64,000 nt of DNA from Acidovorax sp. (GCA_030692685.1 JAUXZO010000045.1:62001-126000), one strand, 5' to 3'. Shown: positions 26,943-36,644, counted from the stretch's first letter. Made by a program: numbers and translations. Notes: generated by a model from the sequence alone, not told the origin.

Positions 26943-26958
26943 CTGTATTTTTCACCAG
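26943..26958. promoter_or_regulatory. LexA (SOS) box 2
   Basis: A second CTGT-N8-CCAG site (reads CTGG-N8-ACAG on the other strand), 18 bp upstream of the asparaginase start. The two boxes share the 89-bp divergent gap. Confidence 0.75.
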
Positions 26959-26975
26959 TTTTTCGGAGTGCGCAA

Positions 26976-27920
26976 GTGAGTGGGCAAAAAATTGTGGTTT
27001 TGGGAACAGGTGGAACGATTGCGGGCACCTCTGCGCAGGCAGGAGACAACATTGGCTATACCGCTGGCCAGGTAGGGGTGGCCCAATTGCTGGACGCAGT
27101 ACCGGGCTTGCAAACGATGGCAGGCGAATTGCTGATCGAACAAGTGGCACAGATCGACAGCAAGGACATGGACATCGAGGTATGGCGGGCCTTGGCCCTG
27201 CGCTGCACCCACCACTTGAAAGACCCCGAGGTGCGGGGCATTGTGATCACCCATGGCACCGATACGCTGGAAGAAACGGCCTGGTTTCTCCACGAAGTCC
27301 TTGATGCCCGCAAGCCTGTGGTGTTGACCTGTGCGATGCGTCCATCCACCGCGTTGATACCCGACGGCCCGCAGAACCTCCTCGATGCCGTTGCTGTCGC
27401 GGTGGCGCCGGGTGCCACGGGTGTGCTCGCGGTGGCTGCGGGTGAGGTGCACGGCGCACGCCACGTACAAAAGATGCATCCGTACCGCGTGCACGCGTTT
27501 GCGTCGGCAGACGTTGGTCCTCTGGGGTTTGTGGAGGAAGGTCAGGTGCGTTTGACACGAAATTGGCCTCTAGCGCTTGATGGAGAAGCGCTAATAGCTA
27601 TTGAAAATATAGCAAATGTAGATCCTTGGCCCCGCGTGGAAATAGTGGTCAGCCATGCGGGCGCCACCGGATCTATGGTCGATGCGCTGGTGCGCGATGG
27701 GGTGCAGGGTCTTGTAGTGGCCTGCACCGGCAACGGCACGATTCACCACCATCTTGAAGCAGCGCTGTTGCGTGCCCAGGCCGCGGGTGTGGCTGTGGTG
27801 CGGGCCACGCGCTGCCCCGAGGGGCAGGTGTTGCCCAAGCCGGGTGATCCGTTGCCGGATTCGCAAGGCCTGTCCCCGGTCAAGGCACGCATTGCACTCA
27901 TGCTGAACCTCCTTCGCTAG
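26976..27920 (+). CDS. asparaginase family protein carrying an in-frame repeat
   Basis: 314 residues. VVLGTGGTIAGT carries the first catalytic threonine (T14), and VITHGTDTLEETAWFLH carries the second threonine-aspartate pair (T95, D96), so the active site is complete. It hydrolyses L-asparagine (perhaps also glutamine) to the acid and ammonia. No signal peptide, so it is a cytosolic type. Residues 197-213 (WPLALDGEALIAIENIA) are encoded by an AGCGCTT repeat copy inserted in frame in what is normally a variable loop. The promoter region holds two LexA boxes, so SOS control is possible. Confidence 0.9.
   Translation: MSGQKIVVLGTGGTIAGTSAQAGDNIGYTAGQVGVAQLLDAVPGLQTMAGELLIEQVAQIDSKDMDIEVWRALALRCTHHLKDPEVRGIVITHGTDTLEETAWFLHEVLDARKPVVLTCAMRPSTALIPDGPQNLLDAVAVAVAPGATGVLAVAAGEVHGARHVQKMHPYRVHAFASADVGPLGFVEEGQVRLTRNWPLALDGEALIAIENIANVDPWPRVEIVVSHAGATGSMVDALVRDGVQGLVVACTGNGTIHHHLEAALLRAQAAGVAVVRATRCPEGQVLPKPGDPLPDSQGLSPVKARIALMLNLLR
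27565..27613 (-). repeat. AGCGCTT palindromic repeat, copy 6 (inside the asparaginase gene)
   Basis: GGCCTCTAGCGCTTGATGGA, then GAAGCGCTAATAGCTATTG and AAAATATAGC. Both inner and outer arms are intact, and the reading frame passes through it without a stop. Confidence 0.9.
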
Positions 27921-27940
27921 AGACTAGAAAGGCGCTTTGC

Positions 27941-28360
27941 GTGTTTACCTCCCTCAAGACACATGTCTGGGCCTACCCGGCGCTGGAGGTGGTGCACATC
28001 GTGGGCATTGCGCTGTTGCTAGGGAACCTGGTGTTGCTGGAACTGCGGGTGTTTGGTCGGGGCGCGGCGCTGCCCATCAAGGACTTGGCGCGCTTGAGCC
28101 TGTCGGTGGCGTTGTGCGGGTTTGCGCTGGCGGCTGCATCGGGCCTGTTGATGTTCGCCACGCAGCCAGCGGAGTTGCTCAGCAACCGGATATTTACCTT
28201 GAAGATGCTGTTGTTAATGCTTGCAGGCTGCAACGCCGCGTGGTTCCATGGGCGCGGGTCACTGGTGCGTCTGGACGGCTTGGCCCGTGCGCAGATGCTG
28301 GCATCGACCCTGGTCTGGTTGGCTGTGGTGGTGTGTGGCCGCTGGATTGCCTATCTTTAG
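27941..28360 (+). CDS. small inner-membrane protein of unknown function
   Basis: 139 residues starting at GTG (27941) with AAAGG upstream. Four hydrophobic segments: about residues 11-33, 49-68, 84-99 and 117-136. A conserved-looking HxVGIALLLGNLVLLELR stretch resembles heme- or quinone-associated small membrane proteins of the DUF6644-like group, but I cannot assign it. It follows the asparaginase gene by 20 bp and precedes a DUF6152-type exported protein by 16 bp. The membrane protein and the exported protein probably form a functional pair. Confidence 0.75.
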   Translation: MFTSLKTHVWAYPALEVVHIVGIALLLGNLVLLELRVFGRGAALPIKDLARLSLSVALCGFALAAASGLLMFATQPAELLSNRIFTLKMLLLMLAGCNAAWFHGRGSLVRLDGLARAQMLASTLVWLAVVVCGRWIAYL

Positions 28361-28376
28361 CAAGGAGAGAGCCGTT

Positions 28377-28850
28377 ATGAGTCACCTGCAACGTCGTCAT
28401 CTGCTACTGGCCGCAACGGCCCTGCCGCTGGGCGTGCGCGCCCACCATGGCTGGAGCAGTTTTGACCCCGAGCGCCCCCTCTATCTCGAAGGCACCGTGC
28501 GCAAAGTGCGCTGGCAAAACCCCCATGCAGAGCTGGAACTGGAATTGCCCGAAGCCCTGAAGCTCCCGCCCGACCTGGCGCAACGACAGCTGCCTGCGCA
28601 GGCAGCTCCGGTGGACGGCAAAGCCCTGCTGGCCAAAACCGTGTTGCCCACGCGCAAGGACAAGGTCTGGGAAATCGAATTGGCGCCGCTCACCCGCATG
28701 CAGGCGTGGCAGGTACAAGAAGTGAAACAGGGCGCTTCGCTGTCGGTGGTGGGTTTTACCTTGCGAGATGAAAAGGGCGAAGCCGTGCTGCGCGCCGAGT
28801 ATCTTTTTGTGGACGGCAAGGCCTATGCATTGCGGTCCAGTCCGGCCTGA
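28377..28850 (+). CDS. DUF6152-family exported protein
   Basis: 157 residues from the ATG at 28377 with a strong AAGGAGAG. The N-terminus QRRHLLLAATALPLGVRA is a signal peptide with twin Arg, cut near residue 21, followed by HHGWSSFDPERPLYLEGTV, the hallmark start of DUF6152 proteins. The rest is a small beta-rich domain (WQNPHAELELELP, KVWEIELAP, VVGFTLRDEKGEAVLRAEYL). Periplasmic, function unknown. It is the last gene of the asparaginase-side transcript; a bidirectional terminator lies 110 bp downstream. Confidence 0.8.
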   Translation: MSHLQRRHLLLAATALPLGVRAHHGWSSFDPERPLYLEGTVRKVRWQNPHAELELELPEALKLPPDLAQRQLPAQAAPVDGKALLAKTVLPTRKDKVWEIELAPLTRMQAWQVQEVKQGASLSVVGFTLRDEKGEAVLRAEYLFVDGKAYALRSSPA

Positions 28851-28959
28851 TTGAACTCAACTTGGAGGCGGAGGCTCCCCGCGTCCACCGGTATGGGGAC
28901 CGCTATGGGTGGCGGCATCGACTTTGCATCTGATCGACGACCAGCCTATGCACCAACAA

Positions 28960-28993
28960 AAAAGCGACGGTCTAACGGTAGAGCGTCGCTTTT
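28960..28993. terminator. bidirectional Rho-independent terminator
   Basis: AAAAGCGACG and CGTCGCTTTT form a 10-base perfect stem with a 14-base loop, with A's on one side and T's on the other. It lies between the convergent DUF6152 gene and adk and can serve both. Confidence 0.85.
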
Positions 28994-29027
28994 GGGGCAG
29001 TCCCTTGGACTTTTGCCGATAGCCAGC

Positions 29028-29053
29028 GTGTGCAGTGTGTGCAGTGTGTGCAG
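29028..29053. repeat. short tandem repeat
   Basis: About three units of GTGTGTGCA in the gap before adk. Simple sequence, no clear role. Confidence 0.6.
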
Positions 29054-29110
29054 CGCAGTTAAGAATGCAGCGCCGCTGCTAAGGCTTGCCCGATGGGGTC
29101 GGTCGGCCGG

Positions 29111-29782
<672 letters not shown>

Positions 29783-29981
29783 TTAGAAATCGGTTGGCGC
29801 CGCTGGCGGGGACGCTCGAAAGGCACCTGAAGCCGTTCTGTGCGCCCGGGATGCGATGCTCCCGTTGCGGGCGAGGATAGCATGTGACCACCCTGATTTC
29901 ACTTACATCCGCCCATTGCTAAGACCAGTGGATGACACCTGTATGACGGCGCTGGCCGGTGCGCGGCGCGGCCTGCGGCGC

Positions 29982-30827
29982 TCAGCGAAAAAGACGCCTC
30001 ACCCGCTCCAGGTCTTCGGGCGTGTCCACGCCGGGCCCGGGGGCAGCGGCGGCCAGGTGCACGGCAATCGGATGGCCATGCCACAGTGCCCTCAATTGCT
30101 CCAGCGCCTCGACAGCTTCGGTAGGGGCAGGCGCAAGCGTCGGAAATTGGCGCAAGAAGCGCGCGCGATAACTGTAGATACCAACATGGCGCAGCGGCGC
30201 AAACCCTGAAAGGCTGACGACACCGGGCGCAGCGGCCTGGGCAGCGCCTTGCCACCATGCGGTGTCTGGCAGGTCACGCGCAAACGGGATCGGCGCGCGA
30301 CTGAAGTAGTGTGCAAGGCCCCGCGCGTCCAGCACCACCTTCACCACATTCGGGTTGGTGTAGTCCGCCAGGGATGCGATGGCATGCGCCGCGGTGCCCA
30401 TGCTGGCTTCAGGCCGCTTCCCGTCATGGTCTTGCAACAGGGCTGCCACGGCATTGATGAGGTCAGGGTCCATCAGCGGCTCATCGCCCTGCACATTGAC
30501 AACGATGTCGTCGCCATCCAAGCCGAGGTCGGTGCAGGCCTGGGCCAGGCGGTCGCTGCCGCTGGCGTGGTCTGCACGGGTCAAGATTGCCTCGACACCA
30601 TGATCGGCGCAGGCCTGAAGAATGCGGGCGTCGTCGGCGGCAACCACCACGCGGGCCGCTTCACTCTGCGCAGCGCGCCGGGCTACCCGCACCACCATGG
30701 GCTGGCCCGCAATGTCCGCCAGGGGTTTGTCTGGCAGGCGGCTGGACGCCATGCGTGCCGGGATCAGCACGGTGAAGCGGGGCGCTGGGGTGACCGCGGG
30801 TGCGCCGCTGTGGGCCGCGTGGGTCAC
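29982..30827 (-). CDS. kdsB: 3-deoxy-manno-octulosonate cytidylyltransferase
   Basis: 281 residues starting at GTG (30825-30827), overlapping the stop of the Trm112-like gene (GTGA). [20 protein letters not shown] is the N-terminal nucleotide-binding signature; NVQGDEPLM and [10 protein letters not shown] follow. The enzyme activates Kdo to CMP-Kdo for the inner core of lipopolysaccharide in the cytosol. It contains short Ala/Pro insertions near residues 190-200 and 235, common in this group. The coupling with lpxK fits lipid A/Kdo synthesis. Confidence 0.95.
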   Translation of the reverse strand: MTHAAHSGAPAVTPAPRFTVLIPARMASSRLPDKPLADIAGQPMVVRVARRAAQSEAARVVVAADDARILQACADHGVEAILTRADHASGSDRLAQACTDLGLDGDDIVVNVQGDEPLMDPDLINAVAALLQDHDGKRPEASMGTAAHAIASLADYTNPNVVKVVLDARGLAHYFSRAPIPFARDLPDTAWWQGAAQAAAPGVVSLSGFAPLRHVGIYSYRARFLRQFPTLAPAPTEAVEALEQLRALWHGHPIAVHLAAAAPGPGVDTPEDLERVRRLFR

Positions 30828-31006
30828 TGCTCCAGTTCCTCGTCGGTCAGGGTGCGGGCCTCATTTTCGAGCAGTACCGGAATGCCATCGCGCACCGGGT
30901 AGGCCAGCCGTGCGCTGCGGGAGACAAGTTCTTGTGCGTCGCGGTCAAAGGTCAGCGGGCCCTTGGTGACGGGGCAGACCAGCAGTTCGAGCAGTTTGGG
31001 GTCCAT
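30824..31006 (-). CDS. Trm112/UPF0434-family small protein
   Basis: 60 residues, the typical size. [18 protein letters not shown] and [12 protein letters not shown] are the conserved parts; only the first of the family's cysteine ligands is seen (CPV), which is usual for proteobacterial members. The role is unknown; eukaryotic Trm112 activates methyltransferases. It lies between lpxK and kdsB as in many proteobacteria and is translationally coupled to kdsB. Confidence 0.92.
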   Translation of the reverse strand: MDPKLLELLVCPVTKGPLTFDRDAQELVSRSARLAYPVRDGIPVLLENEARTLTDEELEQ

Positions 31007-31072
31007 GGTGGCAGGCTTTCCGAGAGGGGTCGTTCAGGCAGAAGGGAATGATAGCGGCGGCGTTGGAGGCTT

Positions 31073-32185
31073 TTACGCCGCTGCAAGGCAGCCGTCCAGG
31101 CGCGTGTCGAAGGCTGCAAAGAACCCGGGGTCGATCAGTACTTGCAAAGGCACGGCCAACGCGTCGGGGTGCTGCGCCCACAGCTTGACGGCATCTTTTT
31201 CAGTACAAATCAGGGTGTAGCGCTTATCTGATAAGCGCTTCCAGCTATTAAAGTTATAGTGATCAGGCAAAGACTCCGTGTGTGCAAGCGTCAAACCTCG
31301 CGCCTGCAGCATGGCAAAGAAGTCTTCGGGCCTGGCCACCGCCGCGACGGCGTGCAGCGGTTGGCCCTCAAGGTTGGACAGCGGAACCTGGGTGCCGTCA
31401 GACTGAAGCGCATAGGGCGCCAGATCGCGTCGCATGCCAAACGCAGCGTTTGGACTCTCTGTTTGGGCAGGCGCGATACCGCCCGCACGCAATACCAAGT
31501 CCACAGCGCGTGGCCAGGGTTCGCGCAGTGGCCCGGCCGGCAGCAAAAACCCGTTGCCGATGCCCTGGTCGTTGAAGATGCAAATTTCAAGGTCGCGCTG
31601 CAAGGCGAGGTGCTGCAAGCCGTCATCGCACACGATCACATCGGTGTCTGGATGGGCCGCGAGCAGGGCGCGGGCGGCGGTGATGCGGCGGGACGCCACA
31701 AAAACAGGCACCACCGGCCCACTGGCAAAACTGCGCGCAATCAATGCGGGTTCATCGCCCACCTCGCTGGCCAGGCTGGCGGGGGTTGCGGCACGGCAAT
31801 CGGTGGTGATGCGCCCATACCCCCGCGAGATCACCCCGGCGCGCAGTCCGCGTGCCTGCAGGTGCCGCACAAGGGCAATGACCACCGGGGTTTTGCCCGC
31901 GCCGCCAGCAATCACATTGCCCACCACCACCACCGGGCGGCCCGGGTGCTCAGTCTTCAGCATCCCGAACTGGTACAGAACCCGGCGCATGCCGACCAAA
32001 CCACCGTACAGCAGCGACAGCGGCCACAGCGCCCAGGCGGCAATGCCACGCGATTGCCAGATAGGTTGCAGCCCGCGCTGCCGGGAGGGCGCCACAGCTA
32101 GGGGCGAGGAGACGGCGGAAAACGAGGAAATGGAGGGCAGGGGAGGCGGAGAAGGCGAGGGCGGCTGCGGCCCGGAGGCTGCCAT
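31073..32185 (-). CDS. lpxK: tetraacyldisaccharide 4'-kinase LpxK with an in-frame repeat
   Basis: 370 residues. Walker A is [49 protein letters not shown] and [10 protein letters not shown] are the LpxK signatures. It phosphorylates the lipid A precursor at the 4' position on the inner membrane; the hydrophobic [15 protein letters not shown] segment is the N-terminal membrane helix. The first 40 residues are an unusual Pro/Ser-rich leader, and the start may be further inside. Residues about 309-323 ([11 protein letters not shown] core) are encoded by an AGCGCTT repeat copy. It follows exbD by 5 bp. Confidence 0.94.
   Translation of the reverse strand: MAASGPQPPSPSPPPLPSISSFSAVSSPLAVAPSRQRGLQPIWQSRGIAAWALWPLSLLYGGLVGMRRVLYQFGMLKTEHPGRPVVVVGNVIAGGAGKTPVVIALVRHLQARGLRAGVISRGYGRITTDCRAATPASLASEVGDEPALIARSFASGPVVPVFVASRRITAARALLAAHPDTDVIVCDDGLQHLALQRDLEICIFNDQGIGNGFLLPAGPLREPWPRAVDLVLRAGGIAPAQTESPNAAFGMRRDLAPYALQSDGTQVPLSNLEGQPLHAVAAVARPEDFFAMLQARGLTLAHTESLPDHYNFNSWKRLSDKRYTLICTEKDAVKLWAQHPDALAVPLQVLIDPGFFAAFDTRLDGCLAAA
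31218..31260 (-). repeat. AGCGCTT palindromic repeat, copy 7 (inside lpxK)
   Basis: TAGCGCTTATCTGATAAGCG, then CTTCCAGCTATTAAAG and TTATAG. The central palindrome AGCGCTTATCTGATAAGCGCT is near perfect. It is read in the third frame, as compared with the copies in xseA and the asparaginase gene, without a stop. Confidence 0.9.
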
Positions 32186-32190
32186 GTGCG

Positions 32191-32625
32191 TCAGCGGCTG
32201 GCGGCGCGGCCCGATGCCGACGACTGCGTGGCAAAGGTGATCTGCGTGAGGCCCACGCGGCGCGCTGCTTCCATCACCGTGACCACCGATTGGTGGGGCG
32301 ACATGGCGTCGGCACTGATGATCACCACGCTGTCGCGGCCCGCGCTGGCGGCGGTGCGCAGGGCCTGGGCGATGGCGTCCACACTTTTGCCGTCCACGCC
32401 GGTTTTGTTGACGGCGTAGCGGCCATCAGCCGCCACCGACACAATCACTTCCTTGGGGTGGTCGCGCTGCTGTTCGGCATCGGCCACGGGCAAGGTCAGT
32501 TGCAGTTCGGTGAACTTGCTGTAGGTGGTGGTCAGCATCAAAAAGATGAGGATCACCAGCAACACGTCGATGAACGGGATCAGGTTGATCTCGGGCTCGT
32601 TTTTGGGCCGGGGGCTGAAGTTCAT
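32191..32625 (-). CDS. exbD: ExbD/TolR-family biopolymer transport protein
   Basis: 144 residues from the ATG at 32623-32625 (an upstream in-frame TTG would add two residues). One membrane helix near the N-terminus, [20 protein letters not shown], contains the essential proton-path aspartate (FID). A periplasmic domain follows ([28 protein letters not shown]). With ExbB it uses proton flow to energise TonB or a TolQR-like system. The exbB-exbD-lpxK order is common in betaproteobacteria, where it is tied to envelope biogenesis. Confidence 0.92.
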   Translation of the reverse strand: MNFSPRPKNEPEINLIPFIDVLLVILIFLMLTTTYSKFTELQLTLPVADAEQQRDHPKEVIVSVAADGRYAVNKTGVDGKSVDAIAQALRTAASAGRDSVVIISADAMSPHQSVVTVMEAARRVGLTQITFATQSSASGRAASR

Positions 32626-32680
32626 GGGCAAGGCTCTGAAAGGGCGGGAGGCCGGGAGGGCAACAGGCGAACAGCCCGCC

Positions 32681-33328
32681 TTACTTCACTTTGCGCAGGC
32701 GCAGGATGTGGCGCACAAACTGCTCGGAGGCCAGTTCCAGCGTCAGCAGATAGGCGTCCACCCGGGCCCGGAAGTAGCGCCAGAAGATCAGCGCCGGGAT
32801 GGCCACGATCAGCCCGAACGCGGTGTTGTACAGCGCAATCGAAATGCCGTGTGCCAGTTGGCCGGGGTTGCCACCGCCCATGGCCTGACCCACGCCACCC
32901 GTGCCCGCTTGCGAGCCAAAAATCTCGATCATCCCGATCACCGTGCCCAGCAGGCCGAGAAGCGGCGCAGCAGACGCGATGGTGGCCAAGGCGGCCAGGT
33001 ACTTCTCGAGACGGTGGGCCACGGCGCGACCGGCGCCTTCCATGGCCGAGCGCAGGTCGGTTTCGCTGCACTGGGGGTTGCTGTTGAGGGTGCGCAGGCC
33101 GGTGGCCAGCACTTCGCCCAGCGCCGAGTTTTGTGCCAGCTGGTTCACCACGTCAGGCGTGGGCACCGACTTGGACGACACCGTGATGGCCTCGTCGAGC
33201 AGTTTAGGGGGGGCAACGCGAGACGTTTTGAGGGCTACAAAACGTTCGAAAATCAGCGCCATTCCCAGGATGGAACACGCAATCAGGGGCCAGATCGGCC
33301 AGCCTGCGGCTTGTATGATGGACAGCAA
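32681..33328 (-). CDS. exbB: MotA/TolQ/ExbB-family proton channel protein
   Basis: 215 residues beginning at a TTG codon (33326-33328) behind GGAGAG. Three membrane helices: WPIWPLIACSILGMALIFER, then LGLLGTVIGMIEIF and the last ending IVAIPALIFWRYF. The long cytoplasmic part sits between helices 1 and 2. It is the pentameric partner of ExbD. It is the first gene of the minus-strand envelope operon and divergent from xseA. Confidence 0.92.
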   Translation of the reverse strand: MLSIIQAAGWPIWPLIACSILGMALIFERFVALKTSRVAPPKLLDEAITVSSKSVPTPDVVNQLAQNSALGEVLATGLRTLNSNPQCSETDLRSAMEGAGRAVAHRLEKYLAALATIASAAPLLGLLGTVIGMIEIFGSQAGTGGVGQAMGGGNPGQLAHGISIALYNTAFGLIVAIPALIFWRYFRARVDAYLLTLELASEQFVRHILRLRKVK

Positions 33329-33447
33329 ATCTCTCTCCGCGCAGATGTAAGCAATCGGCGATTATGGACCAGCTTCCGGGCGCCACTTCGTCACAAACCG
33401 TTACGTTGCTGTGCACCCGATGCGCGGGGTTGCTCACCCACAAAAAC

Positions 33448-33456
33448 TGTGGATAA
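33448..33456. other. isolated DnaA-box match in the exbB-xseA gap
   Basis: TGTGGATAA, a perfect match to the TTATCCACA DnaA box on the minus strand. The gap of 352 bp between exbB and xseA otherwise holds no gene. Nearby TTGTGGG and CCCAC segments form small dyads. A single box is not evidence for an origin. Confidence 0.3.
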
Positions 33457-33680
33457 CTTTGTGGGCAACCCACGTCAACAACCTCACAAAGTGGCGCCAC
33501 GCCGTGCTTGCAACAGATTGATGAAAAATTGAGCAATGAAAAACGCATATAAATCAACCACTTGCACGTGCTCTGGTGTTTTGCAGCCGGTTGGGGTGCC
33601 GGCTCTCAGCCCTGCGTCCGCTCGGCCGTTTCTGTGGAGTACTCGCCCTTCACGCACAGCGCAAAGCCGCGCCGTGTCTC

Positions 33681-35018
33681 ATGCTTGAGCGCCCAGGCCA
33701 CGCTGTGGCGCCCCGCGTGTGGGAAGTTGGCGCGCTGTGCCGCGCCATTGCTGATGCCCTGGAGGCGCGATTCAATCCTGTCGCGGTCCGCGGCGAGATA
33801 ACGGGCTTCTCGCGCGCATCCAGCGGGCATTGTTATTTTTCGATCAAGGACGCGAACGGGCAGTTGCGCTGCGCCATGTTCCGCCGCGCGGCCACCCTGC
33901 TTGACTTTTCGCCGCGCGATGGCGAATTGGTGGAAGTGCGGGGCCGCCTGGGAGTGTATGAGGCGCGGGGCGATCTGCAGTTCATCGTTGAAAGCATGCA
34001 GCGGGCCGGGCAGGGCGCGTTGTTTGAGCAGTTTTTGCGGCTCAAGGCGCACCTGGACGCCGAGGGCCTGTTCGACACCGCCCGCAAACGCCCGCTGCCA
34101 CTGCAACCGCGCGGGATTGGCGTGGTCACGTCCCTCGGGGCGGCGGCGCTGCACGACGTGGTAACTGCGCTGCGCCGCCGGGTGCCCCACATCCCGGTGG
34201 TGCTGGTGCCCGCGCAGGTGCAGGGGGTGGCCGCGCCAGCGTCGATCATTGCGGCGCTATCAAAACTGTATCTGCTAGCGCAGGCAGGACAAGCGCTAGG
34301 GGCCAATTTGGCTCAAAAACCAGCCATTGACGTCATTTTGCTGGTGCGTGGTGGTGGCTCCATCGAAGACCTGTGGGCCTTCAACGACGAGCGCTTGGCG
34401 CGCACCATCGTGCAAAGCCCGGTGCCGCTCATCAGCGGGGTCGGGCATGAGACCGACTTCACCATTGCCGACTTTTGCGCTGACCTGCGCGCACCCACGC
34501 CCACGGCGGCGGCCGAGCTGGTGGCGCAGCCGCGCGATGTGTGGTTGGGAGCATTGGGGCTGATGGCCGGGCGCATCAGCGACGGGGTGCAGCGCCAGCT
34601 GGACGCACGCCACCAGCGGCTGGACCAAGCCGCAGCGCGCCTGGGTCGCCCATCCGGTCTGGTGGCACGCGAGCAAATGCAGCTCGCCCGCCTAGCGCAG
34701 CGCATGCGCCATGGCGTGCTATTGAAACTGCAGCGCCTTGCGCAATCACAGCAAGCGCTAGAGGCCAATTTCCCTCAAAAATTGCAGCGGCACCTCCTGG
34801 GGCAGGCGGACCGGCTCGACCGCGCCGCGCTGCGGCTGGAGCTGCTGGACCCGCGTCTGGTGTTGCAGCGCGGCTATGCACTGCTGACCGACCCCGCCGG
34901 TCAGGCGGTGACCAGCGTCAAGCAGGCCCACCCCGGTGATGCCCTGCGCGCCATGCTGGCAGACGGCACGGTGGATGTGACAGTGGACGTCACCGTGGGA
35001 CAACCGCGGCTTCTCTGA
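33681..35018 (+). CDS. xseA: exodeoxyribonuclease VII large subunit with two in-frame repeats
   Basis: 445 residues from the ATG at 33681, where family similarity begins (RVWEVGALCRAIADALEARF); an in-frame ATG at 33576 would add 35 unfamiliar residues. The N-terminal OB fold (VRGEITGFSRASSGHCYFSI) is followed by the nuclease domain (GIGVVTSLGAAALHDV, VRGGGSIEDLWAFND, GVGHETDFTIAD) and a C-terminal coiled coil. With XseB it cuts single-stranded DNA from both ends. Repeat copies 8 and 9 encode residues about 192-213 in the nuclease domain and about 346-367 in the coiled coil. Both keep the frame, and all catalytic-region motifs remain. Confidence 0.93.
   Translation: MLERPGHAVAPRVWEVGALCRAIADALEARFNPVAVRGEITGFSRASSGHCYFSIKDANGQLRCAMFRRAATLLDFSPRDGELVEVRGRLGVYEARGDLQFIVESMQRAGQGALFEQFLRLKAHLDAEGLFDTARKRPLPLQPRGIGVVTSLGAAALHDVVTALRRRVPHIPVVLVPAQVQGVAAPASIIAALSKLYLLAQAGQALGANLAQKPAIDVILLVRGGGSIEDLWAFNDERLARTIVQSPVPLISGVGHETDFTIADFCADLRAPTPTAAAELVAQPRDVWLGALGLMAGRISDGVQRQLDARHQRLDQAAARLGRPSGLVAREQMQLARLAQRMRHGVLLKLQRLAQSQQALEANFPQKLQRHLLGQADRLDRAALRLELLDPRLVLQRGYALLTDPAGQAVTSVKQAHPGDALRAMLADGTVDVTVDVTVGQPRLL
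34256..34319 (+). repeat. AGCGCTT palindromic repeat, copy 8 (inside xseA, nuclease domain)
   Basis: GCTATCAAAACTGTATCTGC, then TAGCGCAGGCAGGACAAGCG and CTAGGGGCCAATTTGGCTC followed by AAAAA. The outer arms, the AGCGC centre and the GGCC tail are all present. It encodes LSKLYLLAQAGQALGANLAQ, just before the VRGGGSIEDLW motif. Confidence 0.88.
34718..34782 (+). repeat. AGCGCTT palindromic repeat, copy 9 (inside xseA, coiled coil)
   Basis: GCTATTGAAACTGCAGCGCC, then TTGCGCAATCACAGCAAGCG and CTAGAGGCCAATTTCCCTC followed by AAAAA. It is read in the same frame as copy 8 (LLKLQRLAQSQQALEANFPQ) and fits the heptad pattern of the coiled coil. Confidence 0.85.
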
Positions 35019-35234
35019 GGGCCGAGAAGGGATGGCAGGTCGCTGCCAAGGACCTGCTGTAGGACAGCGGCGTGTTCTGGGGCTTTCTCCGGCTTTCGTC
35101 AGCGCCCGCCCGCCCTGATCCTGCACAGGTCACCCGATCTTTCTACAATGCCCCCTCGCGCTGTGCCCGACTGCATTGCTCACCCAGGCGTTGCGGATGG
35201 CATCCCAGAATTTCAAACCACGAGGAAACACCAC

Positions 35235-35816
35235 ATGGAACACACCCTTCCCCCGCTGCCTTACGCCATTGACGCCCTGGCGCCGAACTACAGCCAGGAA
35301 ACCCTGGAGTACCACCACGGCAAGCACCACAACGCCTATGTGGTGAACCTCAACAACCTGCAAAAGGGCACCGAGTTCGAAGCGATGACGCTCGAAGAGA
35401 TCATCAAGAAGTCGACCGGCGGCATCTACAACAACGCAGCGCAGATCTGGAACCACACGTTCTTCTGGAACTGCATGGCCCCCCAAGGTGGCGGCGAACC
35501 CTCTGGCGCGCTGGCTGATGCCATCAACGCCAAGTGGGGCAGTTACGCAGCCTTCAAGGAAGCGTTTGTGAAGAGCGCCGTGGGCAACTTCGGTTCGGGC
35601 TGGACCTGGCTGGTGAAGAAGGCCGACGGCAGCGTCGACATCGTCAACACCGGCGCCGCTGGCACGCCGCTGACCACGGCCGACAAGGCACTGCTAACTG
35701 TGGATGTGTGGGAACACGCGTACTACATCGACTACCGCAACATGCGCCCCAAGTTTGTCGAAACCTTCCTGGGCAACCTGGTGAACTGGAAGTTTGCTGA
35801 AAGCAACTTCGCCTGA
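35235..35816 (+). CDS. sodB: superoxide dismutase [Fe]
   Basis: 193 residues from the ATG at 35235. Metal ligands lie in YHHGKHHNAYV (His), QIWNHTFFW (His) and DVWEHAYYIDYRN (Asp, His). The Gln in NAAQIWNH and the FGSGWTWLV stretch are marks of the iron form. It converts superoxide to oxygen and hydrogen peroxide in the cytosol. It is transcribed alone: 216 bp after xseA and followed by a strong terminator. Confidence 0.97.
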   Translation: MEHTLPPLPYAIDALAPNYSQETLEYHHGKHHNAYVVNLNNLQKGTEFEAMTLEEIIKKSTGGIYNNAAQIWNHTFFWNCMAPQGGGEPSGALADAINAKWGSYAAFKEAFVKSAVGNFGSGWTWLVKKADGSVDIVNTGAAGTPLTTADKALLTVDVWEHAYYIDYRNMRPKFVETFLGNLVNWKFAESNFA

Positions 35817-35872
35817 TCGATCTTCCAAGCACGTGCGAACCTCGCTCGTGCCGCTGGTGAAACCGGCAAAAC

Positions 35873-35900
35873 AAAAAACGGCCTTCGGGCCGTTTTTTTT
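35873..35900 (+). terminator. Rho-independent terminator after sodB
   Basis: AAAAAACGGCC, loop TTCG, GGCCGTTTTTTTT: an 11-base stem with a tetraloop and a long T-run. The A-tract at the left could also let it work for the DUF192 gene on the other strand. Confidence 0.93.
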
Positions 35901-35918
35901 ATGGATTTGAAGCCATTT

Positions 35919-35968
35919 TGGCTTCTGGCGATTATGGGTAAAGCGCTGGCAGCTATTCAAATGATAGT
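35919..35968 (-). repeat. AGCGCTT palindromic repeat, copy 10 (degenerate)
   Basis: GGCTTCTGGCGATTATGGGT, then AAAGCGCTGGCAGCTATTC and AAATGATAG. One inner arm (AGCGCT) and the outer arms survive. It lies between sodB and the DUF192 gene. Confidence 0.65.
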
Positions 35969-35994
35969 AAAAGTCTGCGCTAAAAGGCCGACTT

Positions 35995-36507
35995 TCACTT
36001 GCGACTGAACAGCGCACCCCCCAGCTTGGCGCCGGCCTTGATTCCCTTTTTGGCAAACCAGCCCTGGTTCATCTCCAGCACATAGCGCACGGGCTTGGTC
36101 GAGCAGTGTGAGTCCAGCGTTTGCGGCTTCATGTCGGCCAGGTTCACGATGGTGCCGTCATCGTCCACAAACGCTGCCGTCAGCGGCAGCAAGGTGTTTT
36201 TCATCCAGAAGCACTGCTGAGCCGGTTGCTCGAAGACGAAAATCATTCCCTCGTGCTGGGGCATCTCCTTGCGGTGCATCAGCCCGGTCTGGCGCTCTTG
36301 CGGAGCCTGGGCCACTTGGGCGTCGATGCGGTGCATGCCTGCGGTCAGCTCTACACGCTGCAGATTGAGTTGGGGGCCTTCCTGCGCTGCGGCAGTGCCG
36401 ATGTGCAGCGTGCATGCCAAGGCCAGCAAGGCACTGGCCACCCGGGTGGAGCAACGTGTGATCCGGCGGGGCGCCAGTGGGGCAGTGACAGAGCTAGAAG
36501 CGATCAT
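35995..36507 (-). CDS. DUF192 family exported protein
   Basis: 170 residues from the ATG at 36505-36507. A signal peptide with a hydrophobic core ([19 protein letters not shown]) is followed by the DUF192 domain: [37 protein letters not shown], then [11 protein letters not shown] and ARYVLEM-like [11 protein letters not shown]. Periplasmic. The function of DUF192 is unknown; the fold is compact and beta-rich. It is convergent with sodB. Length and motifs are standard. Confidence 0.9.
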   Translation of the reverse strand: MIASSSVTAPLAPRRITRCSTRVASALLALACTLHIGTAAAQEGPQLNLQRVELTAGMHRIDAQVAQAPQERQTGLMHRKEMPQHEGMIFVFEQPAQQCFWMKNTLLPLTAAFVDDDGTIVNLADMKPQTLDSHCSTKPVRYVLEMNQGWFAKKGIKAGAKLGGALFSRK

Positions 36508-36608
36508 GACCAAGGCTTTCAGGTGAAGAGCGAAACGGACAAAGGACGGACTGTGGACAGCGCGGTAAGTTCAACCGGGCAGGTGGCCTGTCCGCGCTAC
36601 GCATGGAA

Positions 36609-36630
36609 ATCGCCCGCAAGTGCGGGCGAT
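36609..36630. other. perfect hairpin, 10-base stem
   Basis: ATCGCCCGCA, loop AG, TGCGGGCGAT. Lies in the 185-bp gap between the small basic exported protein gene and the DUF192 gene (both minus strand). No T-run; may still stall polymerase or stabilise RNA. Confidence 0.6.
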
Positions 36631-36644
36631 TGTGATTTGGCGCA

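Noticed and set aside
33448-33456. Replication origin at the perfect DnaA box
   Set aside because: Only one box, no AT-rich unwinding element, and no dnaA/dnaN genes in the window.
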